Part shown: positions 24,801-36,800 of the stretch, one piece after another
Numbering within the stretch: position 1 is the stretch's first letter
How the letters are laid out: each line of letters begins with the position of its first letter
Assembly: GCA_032622095.1 (NCBI GenBank)
Contig: CP136067.1
Coordinates: 98,446,707 to 98,510,706, forward strand
From: Siphonodentalium dalli
Taxonomy: Eukaryota > Mollusca > Scaphopoda > Gadilida > Siphonodentaliidae
Direction of reading: 5' to 3'
DNA length: 64,000 nt
Program-made: the position numbers and the translations under genes
The notes under the pieces: generated by a model
What the model was told of the DNA's origin: nothing
Seen by the model: the letters and a program-made list of their open reading frames with translations, nothing else
Database searches by the model: none

Positions 24801-27800
24801 GGTGTCGCTCCTAGGGTTGCCACGACTATGAGTTTTCATAATCGACTAATCGCCAGTCATAATCGACGGTTAGTCGATTAATCGGTAATATATGCGTCCT
24901 GTATTACATCCAGGTAAACAAGTGATAAATGCGAAATTATGATCACTTCTTTACATCCATTTTAATGACAGTTATAAACTGTCGATGCTCCGTGTTTTAC
25001 AGTTTTATTTCGTATACGACAAGGAATACTCATGCCCTCATAGTCTCATTCGTCCCGATGTTGTTTTTAACAGGCCCTTACTATTAAATACTGTCAATGT
25101 TTCTGGCAATGTTAGAGCAAACTGCATACCCGATGTGACAGCAACTGTGCAAAATTGCACGAAGTAAAGCTAATCTCGATCGCGACTCCTAAGCCGCCAT
25201 TACGTATTTCGGCAGGTCACGTGCTTCACATTAATCGGTGAAATTGCGGGGAAAGGCGTGCACGTACAATGAAGTTAACGAGGATATAGGTAGACAGTGG
25301 GAGATATTTGAGCTTTTGTGGTGCACCCTGGGATGACGGGGATGCAGTCACAATTACTGCCGTGTATAACCTGGACATATTCAATAAAGAATTGCAAGAA
25401 ATAATGAAACAAATTAATAGTTTATATTATCAGAATACGTAACAGGCAACCGCTTTGGAAATGCATCTAGCACATTAGCACTAATAGTAAATTAATAAAC
25501 ATAATTAACATATAGGTAATGTCATGGCGATGACAGCATATGTATAGTCATTCAGTTTTCCAGACTCATCAGTCTCCAATCTCCAAAGCGATCATTGCTG
25601 GAGCTAGAGCAAAATCACGACCAAACTTACCTGAGTCAGGTATGTTTGGTCATGTTTTTGTTCAGGAAAACGAGCATATCGACTGCATCCGGCTTCAGCA
25701 ATGATCGCTTCGGAGACACTATATTTCCCGAACAGGAAAATACTCTTTCCGAAGGCGTTGATGTTGCTAATACAGCCAAATATTTTCTAGCCAGTGTCGA
25801 CAAAAGTGGATAGCGGTGATGGTTTGCTTTCCACCACAACAGTGCACTGTCATCGAATCCAAGGGACACCTCTCTGTCGAAAATTTCAACTTCTATATTG
25901 TAGTCAGCGATACTGGCAGCATGTTGGGCAACTTGGGTGCTTTTTTGTTTAACTCCAAATATGAGTTCCTTTGCCGACAGTTTTGGCTTTTTAGGCAGAT
26001 CTGGACATGCAACAGTAACAGTTGCAGTGGTCTCATCAGAATCAGATTGAGATGATTCATTTACTATTTGGTTGCCTTTGCCGTCGCTCTGGTCAGTTGA
26101 TGCACGTTTTTGTTGCTCCTCTGCCAATGCTTTTCGAACATCGATTCTCTTCGATGCGGTCAAAAACTTTAACTCATGAAATCTGGGATCAAGTGCTGAT
26201 GCCAGGGCATGCATGCCACTCGGAGACACATCACTCAAATTGAAACGGCGATCGATGTCATTGCATATGGCGCGTTTTATCTCCTTAATGGCAGCCGATT
26301 CTTCGCCATTCTCTGCTACATGTAGTCTATCAAGCAGACCAAACATAATTGGTAGGACCATGGAGATACTGACAGTCTTCTCTGCTGAAAGGATACTGGT
26401 TGCTGCTTCGAGCGGTTTTAGAACTGGAATTACATCCAACATAAGCTCCCATTGTTCATTTGTTAAGTCCAGTGTGCGCGCGTCGCTTCTCTTGGTTACC
26501 TTGTCGTCTGATAAAACTGCAACAACTGGCCAGCGTTCATCGGAAAGCCTTTCAATCATATGCAGGGAACTGTTCCAACGTGTTTTACATTCCTGGATCA
26601 GTTTCCTTTTAGGTTTCCCCATCTGTTCCTATCTGGTATATAACTCTTGTGTAGCTCGGGCGCTGTGACTGAAATGTCCAACCAGTCTACGGCAACCACC
26701 TAATAATATACTAAGTTTCCGGATATCAAGTCCAGCTTTAACGCAGATTTGTAATGTATGTGCGGCACACGGGACGCTGACAACATAGTCGTTGTGTTGC
26801 AACACACTGACACCAGCAGACACATTGGAGTCAGCGGAAGATGTGGCAGTACTCGAAGATGCAGGCTCATCCGAGTCATACTCATATCCTTTATCTTTAG
26901 CAGCTTGACGTTTATGTTTAGAGTCTAGTTTCTCATTCAATACCCGAATACTTGCTACAGCATTCGCCACATTATCGTGTATGACTGCTACAACTGAACT
27001 TGCTGGTATCTTGAACTTGTCTAAACAAACAATGATCCGTTCTGCAATGTTTATTGAAGTGTGTTGTTCGGGCATAATTTCTGTGGACAGAACGTAACTT
27101 TCCATGTCCCATGTGTCAGAAATGAAATGCAACGTAGTTGTCACATACGGGTCATTTGTACGGCTGGTCCAGATATCTGTTGTGATAGACATGCATTCTT
27201 TTTGCTCTGCCGACTTTATTAGCGATACAATTTTATCTGTCAGTTTCTGTCTGAATTTGTCGTGTTTTGCCTGAATTAACAGCCGTATGTGCGAACGCCC
27301 TGGTGGTCTATATCCAGGAGCTACCGATGCCAACAACTCCATAAAGCCTTCGCCCTCCACTGATCTCAATGGCTGCATGTCCTTGATAACAAAGTTAGTG
27401 ACTTTATCGTGGATTGTGGTTTTCCGGGCATCAGTTACTATAGTAGAAGTCGTAAACGATTTCAGGGTTGGCTGGGTCGCGACTGATTTCGCATGAGTCT
27501 CCGTCATGGATCTTGCATGTATAGAAGACATATGGCTTCGCATCGAACTTGTTGAGCCATGAAATGCCAACACTTTGTTGCATAATTTACAAGTCACTTT
27601 CTTGTCCTCTCCCTTGTCAAAAAATTCCCAAACATCGGATTGTTTTCTTGAAGACATTTTTACCAATGGCACCAAACGAGAATACATGTAATGGTAAATA
27701 TTTGCAACCTTCCCAGGTCCGCCCATGGCCTAACAGGCTGACAGATATTTCGACCAAAAGCTGATCAGATTCGCCCACACATCGGCGATGACCCTGTGAA

Positions 27801-30800
27801 ACGTCGGCACCGACATCAAAGACAAAGGATGCCGCCAGCCAGCCACGTACTGCGTGAACATGTCGCACAAATAATTCTTTGAAGATGACCGCCAAACATC
27901 GGCGGCGACATCAAAGGCAGAGGACGCCACAACGAAATTGTGCTGCATACGCAATTAACAGTTACTTCCAGGCATGACATCGATGAAAAGTACTGCTTAC
28001 ATACACAAGTTACACAACCATACCCACCCCTCCCCCCCTTGGACGATTAGTCGACGAATGTAAATAACCGTTGACTACCGCACCTGTCGAAGGTTAGTCG
28101 ATTAATTGAATAATCGTGGCAAGCCTAGTCGCTCCTGGGATATTTGCTCCTGTAGGTACCTCATTAACCCCATATGTTCCATGTGATACATAACTTGTCA
28201 AGTATTATTATGAGAGGTGCTCCTGTGATATTTGCTCCTGTAGGTACCTCATTAACCCCCACTGTTCCGTGTGATACATACCTTGTCGAGTATTATAATG
28301 AGAGGATGTCTCTCCTGTGAGATCTGTAGTTTTAGCTCCTGTAGATGCTTCATCAACCCTCTGAGAGCTGGTGAGTTTTCATCGAAGTCAGTGATTTCGC
28401 GGACGGCTTGTTTGAGCTCTGAATCAGACAGCTGATCACACGAATTCACAAGAATCTACAAATAATTATTTTATTTTTTTATATACCAAATAACAGTTGG
28501 AGAAATTAATGAGGAGATTCAGTATACGTACAGTAATGCCCTAATTAATCGACTCCATAACCACAGCAGAATTATGGGTAATTTTTCAGGATTTAGTCGG
28601 AAATATGGCTTGTTGCCATTCATCGGAAAGCTCTGACTGTCACGCAACATCGGTATGTCACTGAGAGCTTTCCGATGAATGGCAACAAGCCATATTTCCA
28701 ACTAAATCCTGAAAAATTACCCATAATTCTGCTGTGGTTATGAGGTCGATTAATTAGGGCATTACTGTACTGTGTTGAGCTGAATATTCAGGTATTCAGG
28801 TACGAAAACAGATTGAGAAAGAGCTGGAGAGTTCACAAACTGTTTTCATGCTCGAATCCCTAAATAACCAACAAAACAGAGTATGTTTATCTCTAATGTA
28901 ATCTATTATATATTTTGGAACATCTGTCTGTGTGTATGTATGTATGAATGTATGTATGTGTCTTATAGACTCGAAAACTGCAGGACCGATCAGACTAAAA
29001 TTTGGTATGTAGGCCTACTTTGATCCCGGGAACAATATGGGTGGATCCAATTTCACGTGCTATCGTGTCATTGACCTTGACCTCGCTCATTTTGGCATGT
29101 TTCTGGACCTCGACCGATCCCAATCAAATTTGGTATGTAGGCCAACTTTGATCCCAGGAACAATATGGGCGGATCAAATTTCACATGAGACCATGTCCTT
29201 GACCTCGCTCATATATGCTCATATAGGCATGTTTATGGACCGATTGAACAATAATTTGTCCAGACGCTGTATATTCTGCCCAGACTCAGGCGATCACAAA
29301 GAAATCTCTCAATAGCCCAGGAGAAGTTGGGCACATCAGCTAGTTCAATATAATAACAATTGTAAAGAAATTTTACGAAAAGAACTTTTTATCAACATTA
29401 TATTCTATGAAGTGATATCACAATTTTCAGTGATCAAATCTCTGGGAAATTCTATGGGGTAACTCAGAACAAATTCCTGTTAACCATATCTATAGCATAT
29501 AGCATTTTGGTTAACTCGATTACGCAACTTCAGGCAGCCCGGTGACGTATTCTTATAAAGTGACCGTCGATACTAATGCTATCCGATTAACTGCATCTTG
29601 ATCAGTGTTCATGCTGGGCCAAAAAATCTTTTGGCCAATTCTGATTTTTTTTGGCCAAATTAAAAAAAACTTTGGCCAAATTAAATAGTCATTTTCTTGT
29701 CTCACAATCAATGAATAATATCATTTTATTTAATATCTAACATTCTAAATCATTATGTCCATACCTTCAACTACCGTGTCTAGATTTCTTTAATCCCACC
29801 ATTGTTACTAGACAATATACCATTACCCACCATCTACTATTCAGCGTTATGACAAAGGATTCATTAGTGTTAATCCTCATTACTGTTTCTAGATTGTTTG
29901 ATTGTGCACTGCCATGATTTGTTACCCATTAAGCTGTATCAAATAATCAGTTAGCAGATGATCGTAATATAAATTTGATGCCCATGTCGCTCCCATTACA
30001 AAATAAATTTGGGTTTTTGAACTAGATTTCCAATTTTGGGGTAAAAAAAAATTTGGCCAAATGAAATTTGTTTTGGCCATTTTCGAAAAAAAATTAACCT
30101 TTGGCCAATTTGGCACAAGACAGTGTAACCCTGATCTTAACAGAGGCAGTAACTTTTCCAAAACCTTATAAAACACCACAAATTCAATCCTATTGTAAGA
30201 GTTTCCTGAGATCAATTGTATCGATTGAACAATATTTTTCAATTCTGGAGGATTTAAAATGTGACTTGCCAAAACCTTTGCCAAATGAAAATATTTTTTG
30301 CCAATTGTGAATTATTTTTTGCCATTGGCTTTAAAAAATGGTTTAAAAAATTCAAGCACTTTGAGGATTTTCCAGCAGCTTTATGAACTCAGTATAAAGT
30401 AAACTCACTTTTGACCTATTTCTATTAACAAGTGTATCCAAGGTTATTGACCAATCAGCGGCATGTATTCTAATCCTTTCGTTACTCAATGGATTCTCCC
30501 ATTCAGTTATAAAGTATACATGGGAATAGTTAGTAATTCATTTAGAGGGATGTTCAAATAATAACAGCAGACAACAGACTGGGAACATATAATTCTAGTG
30601 CTGAGGGATTCATATTCTTTGGTGGTAAATGTTCTGATAATAAGTTCAACAAACGATCTATGGTTGAACTTATTATCCCAAGGGAACAACTCATCAATAA
30701 GTATTCAGCAAATAAAGGGTAAAAGGCACAGATAGCTTTCGCGGTGGGTATTGCTGTTAAAATAGTCACACCCATCAAAATTGGCATAAATAGAAAGAAT

Positions 30801-33800
30801 ATTCAAATATAGACATATTTTGTTCTTATAATAATCATAAATAGTATATTATTGTCAAGTTCGTACTGTGTGATATGTGAAAAAAGCCAGTTTCTCAGAG
30901 TTTCTGTAACATTTTTGGCTAATGTCAGATTCCTCAACAAAAAGACAAGTGACATGCAATGTTTAAAAATAATATGTAGCTATGTGTGAACAATTAAATC
31001 TTTTTAAGTACACCACGAAGGCCATTCGTGCCTTTAATGAAAACAAAAGGATGTAGACTATTGCTAAACTCACCTTTAGCCTGTGTCTATCGACATCCAC
31101 AGATAGCTGTTCTAATTTATTCACCAGCTCGTCTGTCACTCTTTCGACATCAGACCCGACATGCTGCCCAAGGATTACTCCCTTATTATGACCTAACCAA
31201 TACTTCTCTAAATTCTCCATCATCGTCTGTAACATAGATAACACTTCCATTCAATCATTTCCTTACTAAATGGATTCTCCAATTCAGTCATACAAGTATC
31301 CCTTTCATGACGGGTTGTGCGCTGGTGCAGCATTAAAGATCCTGTGCCAGTGCATTCTCTTATATATGCGAGTTGTAAATTGAATTAATTCTATCACGTA
31401 TACCCGGTAATTTGTAAATTCAAAATTGCAGATATATCGCGAGATGTTCTGTGTAAGAAATGTTTAACTAATAAGTATTAAATATAGGACCACTTACAAT
31501 AAAAATAAACATATAATAGTGATGGGATGTTGGAGCTTTCCGATGAATGGCAACAAGCCATATTTCCGACTAAATCCTGAAAAGTTACCCATAATTCGGC
31601 TGTGTTTAAGGAGTCGATTAATTAGAGCATTACTGTACACGTATGTGTAACTTATAAGGTGTGTTGGTCGGGGAGAGCTTTCCGATGAATGGCTTTCCGA
31701 CTAAATCCTGAAAAGTTACCCATAATTCGGCTGTGTTTAAGGAGTCGATTAATTAGAGCATTACTGTATCTGATCCTGGTTATTGACACCAACCAGGCTC
31801 TAATCCACTAAATTAGATCGCCCAAAGTAACCTCAGATAATAGGAATATATTAATTTACCTGCAACCTGTCATTAAGATCACCACGTAGTTTCCACCACT
31901 CGGATTTATCAGTGATTTCCATGCTATCTTTGCTGCCTTGCATAATTAAATCAAATTCATTGAGAATGCATCGTCCCTAAAAAATATAACAATTTTTACT
32001 GAGTTAAAACAGATACATCGATTTAACAAGAGCACGACCACATGTCACAGCCTCATTTCAAATTGGATTTTAAAAAGATATTTATTTAAATGGGACAGAA
32101 TTTTGAGACACATGATCTAATAATTACTTTATTAGTTATAAGTTACTAATTACAAGTTAAAACAAATAAGTCAGAAAAAGTTACTAATTATAAGTTAACC
32201 CTTTCATGATGGGAAATGCGCTGGTGCAGTATTAAAGATCCTGTGTGAGTGCATTCTCTTATATATGCAAGTCTCCCATAGGGAGCCTCACATATATATG
32301 AGAATGAACTGGCTTACAAGGTCAAGGTAAATATTGTTATGCCATTGTATTCTCTTATATGTGTGAGGCTCCCTATGGGTGACTCGCATACATAAGAGAA
32401 TGCATTGGCACAGGGTTTTCGCAAAATTTCAGGAAGCTCCAGTCATAAAAGGGTTAAAACAAATCAGTCAGGAAAAGCTGTCATCACTTGAAATATTTTG
32501 TTCATAAGTCTGCACTCTAGGACAGCATATTCAGAAATTATGCTCTAATTACAAGTTATAGGTTACTAATCATAAGTAAAAACTAAGACTGTCCCAGTAA
32601 TTTTTAACACCCCAAGAAACAGGTATGATTTTAGGTGATATACCGATACGGTATCATTCGTACAAGTTGTTATATAGGCCATATAAACTTAATAGTTTGT
32701 TTCTCAGGGATTTTTTTTTTCAAAGTGATGAGGGAGGCAGTTATTTATATTTATTATTTTTTTCAAATTAATTTTGTGGTGAGGCAGGTATTTATATATA
32801 TAATATTTATCGGAGTCCCATATTAAGGAATAATACTGGATATGAGGAATAATACTGGATATGGGCAATATACTGAAGCAGGGAAGCTGACCATCATATA
32901 TCCCCTTAATAATCTAGATTTGTAATAAAGTTGTATAGAGGAAACAGTTTGAGTTATTCACTCATGGCAGAAGATGTGGAAACTACATCAGTGAAATTTG
33001 ATGTAACTCAGGGTGACCACCAGCCAGATCAAGCTTTATTGGAAGGAGTTCCACTGGACTACACATGAATTGATAATATTAAATCACAACAATAATTTAT
33101 GAAATAAAAGGTTTATTTTCTAATTAATCACAGACTTTCATAAAAATCTTGAAGTTTGGAATAGTGCTGATCCACAAACCAGAGTGCATTACATACAATA
33201 GCCACACATTGCCGACCCACACTGTCAACGCTAACCTTTCGGAAGCCCACTTTGTTTTCAACCAGTCAATGAATGAATTGCACAATTTGTTATTTTTGTT
33301 TTTCACATTTGTCTTGCTGGGCAACACCACCTCCTTGCAACTTGTCATCGGCACCGAGAATACATCAACTACTTCTCCTGATTTATTCTCTGGTACATCT
33401 TCTTTGGTCACTCGAATTTGAAAATATCGTCCGAAAAATTGCGTGACTTCAGAAAACATGATGATGATCATGATCATGATGTCTCCTGCAACTGTGTCAA
33501 AGTCCCCCGTTTTCGTTTTTGAAACAACCAGGTCAAAATCATCGTCAATGTCTTTCGTGGACATGAAATCATCAGCCGTTTGAGGAACAGTTTTTGATCT
33601 GTTGTCTGATATAATTGTCCATTTGCCTTCCGACGCATTCTGCGCGATACAAATGTTCACCAAAGTCGCCATTTTGTTATTATTTTAAACAGGAAGTTCG
33701 TCAGAATTATCTGCCCTTGTTTGTGAATGTAAAGTCCGGATAGATTTGCAGTCCGGATAGATTTGCAGTTTGCGTAAAGTTTCAAGACGAAGTTATCGGT

Positions 33801-36800
33801 CTGGGGCGGTTTGGGACATGCGGTATTTATATATTTATTATTTTATAGGTGCCAATAAATAAGGGGGAGGCGCAGGTTTTTGGGGGACGCGGCGATCCCT
33901 GAGAAACGAACTATTAAGTGTGTATGGCCATATTAGTTGAATGGTAAAAATTCTAATATCTTTCTATTCACATTGCAAATGGCTTGCAAGGCATTTAACC
34001 TACCTGTATCGATGAGAATGAATTTAGTTTGAGTACAAGTGGTTTTTGTCCTCTCTCCAACCGACTGATAAGCAGGACGGGGTTCGTTTCTGTTTCTCTG
34101 ATAAGAGATACTTGACATACAGTCCAGTCTGCAAAACAAAGAAAAACCATGTGAATTACACTGTAGCTCATTTTTATAATATAAGAAACACAAATCTGTG
34201 GCCGAGTTGGAACGTTTTTTTCAGATTTGGACCCATGTAATAAACAGCTCAGATTTGTTTGATACTTGGTAGATCAATGCCAAGCCTTAAAATAGTGTGT
34301 CTGTCATTTGCAGAATGAGGTCCCCAGAGGGTGAATTTAGTGATGCTACCCCCGCATAGCGGGCTAGCATCACCAAATTCACCCTCTGGAGTAAGCAGAA
34401 TGAGGTTCCCAGAGGGTGAATTTGGTGATGCTAGCCCGCTATGCGGGGGTAACATCACTAAATTCACCCTCTGGGGACCTCATTCTGCAAATGACAGACA
34501 CACTATTTCAAGGCATGATCAATGCACAGGCCCCTGGGCAAAATTACTAAAATACCAATATAGACAGGGACAAGGTTCAAATGATCGATTTTGGATTAAA
34601 CCACACAAACTATCAAAGCCCTAATAAATTCTAAAAATTGATGATTGCAGCCAAAATATCCTCAGATGTGTCTTATTGGCAATAAAATTCCCTTTCATTT
34701 GAACCTTGTCACTGGTATAGTCTATATTGGTTATTTTAGTCATTTTCCCCAGTGCATCAATGCTAACTGGAAATTCCCAAAATGCATCACAGATAAAACG
34801 AGATAATCTATAGAAGACAGAAAAGAGACTTTAATTTTCTCTGCACCAAATCCTATATTTAAAAGACAACAAAACAAATTTTTGGACATGCTAAGGGAGA
34901 AAAATCAAAGAAAAATAATGATAAGATAAAATATGTTTTCAGCAAATATCAACAACATCAGTTCACTATTAACTAGACCAAGCCTTGAAATAGTGTATCA
35001 GTCATTTGCAGAATGAGGTCCACCAGAGGGTGAATTTAATGACGCTATCTCCCACAAGGCATGCTAGCATCACCAAATTCACCCTCTCGAAACTTGATTC
35101 TGGGATCAGACTGAAGTTCCCCAGTTGAATTTGGTGATGTTCACCCTTTAGTCACTTCGATTATGCATTTTATCTTTTACAAACTGAACAGAAGTTACTA
35201 AAAACAATGTTATTTTGAGACTATAGATACTTCCTAGAAGATGAGGCCTAAGCAGAATGAGGTCCCCAGAGGGTGAATTTAGTGATAACGGTCTATAATA
35301 ACGACAACTAGAGCGTCAATAGGTTTATAGTCCGGTGATCAGTTAAGGTTCACAATAGATATTATAAGTTACGGGACGCTTAGTGGTCGGATATGGTGTC
35401 ATGTGAGGCGAAGTGTGATAAATATTAGGTGAGGCCATAGGCCGAGCCTAATATTGATCTCGCTGAGCCTCACATGACACCATATCCGACCACCAAGTGT
35501 CCCGTAACATATTTATTATGTCAGTGGACAAAATCCAGCATATCCCTTTAATTAATCGTCGCTGTAATTTATTGTAATTTGGTTACGATAAATGTGTCGT
35601 CTATGGCCATTAACTTATGTAATGTCATAGTGACGCGTCATGGGCGTTGAACGTCAACGCATTGAGTCAATGGCTAATTACCAGAAGTAGGACAACTTGT
35701 TGAGTTGAGTTTTGTTAATTTATGAGTCTTTAGAATTCCTTAAATATATCGCATGCAGGTTTTGGTACATGGTACTATGTCTTTAAATTCACAGAAAATG
35801 ATTTCCGACAGATATCCCCTTTCTTGGCGCCAAAATACACCAAAAATATTCCCGAGGCGACTGAGTTTCTGAAAAAACAAGATGGCTGATAAGAACCTAA
35901 TATTGATTTCATATTATCACCGACCTAATATGGGTTCATAAACCGTCACTATTTATCGACGCTGATTGCCTAATTGTAAGAGCTGACGTAATAAGTTTAG
36001 ATATGTTCTCTGACAAGACTATGTAAAAATGATACGAAGTTTGAAAAGCGCCCAATGTATATGACCTTCAAAATTGACGCTCGGATTAGAGGGTCATCAG
36101 CTCCTATCTTTCATATGTGACAAATTAGAATAAATTTCATTGAGATCCGACAACCTGTGGTTGAGATATCTGCTCGAACGGACAGACGATTTGCAGACGG
36201 AGGACCAGACTCATTTAATCCAGTATACAACCATTTCCTTCGGTCATGGGGGTATAAGCTATAAAGGTAGTCTTACTATGAAATTAAAGATTTGTTCTGT
36301 GTGGATTATAGACGCACCTGCTGGTATGTTATCAGTAATGGAGAGTATATCATCCTCTGTCTTATTGAAGCTAACAGCACTGATATCTCGCTCCAGACCT
36401 GCATCTTGACCAGATTGTCCCATGTTTTCTTTCTGAATTTTCCTGTAATTTGGCATTCAAACATTTATTACTTGAGAAGAATTAAACTTCTTTGATATTT
36501 TGATAGTGGGGGGGGGGGGGGGGGGGGGGGGGGTAATATTACTACAACTAACACACTTTAAAAAAATCACCAGACCCAGACCTGTCAAGTTTTGAAAATA
36601 GTAATCCGGGAGATTTTTGCAGGAGTTAGGCCTATGCCCAAATATGCTCATGTTCCAAAACAATTTTTTTAATTGATTTCTAAATTCTATCTTTTTATTT
36701 ATCATTTTTATGATGAAGTTTACATAGTTTTATGAGTTTCTATTTGTGTTATAAATATACACACCTAAATAAAACCGTAATGAAAGTTTTATACAGCTAA

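Noticed and set aside
30554-30787. 77-codon minus-strand ORF that could fill the gap between separase exons 14 and 15
   Set aside because: Exons 14 and 15 already join in phase 0, the ORF has no resemblance to separase, and part of it recurs near 46670 as a dispersed repeat.
34249-34624. Mirror-image ORFs MNLVMLPPHSGLASPNSPS on both strands
   Set aside because: Both strands read the same because the sequence is the hairpin of a foldback MITE.
36457-36705. Proline-rich ORF (PPPPPPPP)
   Set aside because: It is a read through the C homopolymer in an intron.
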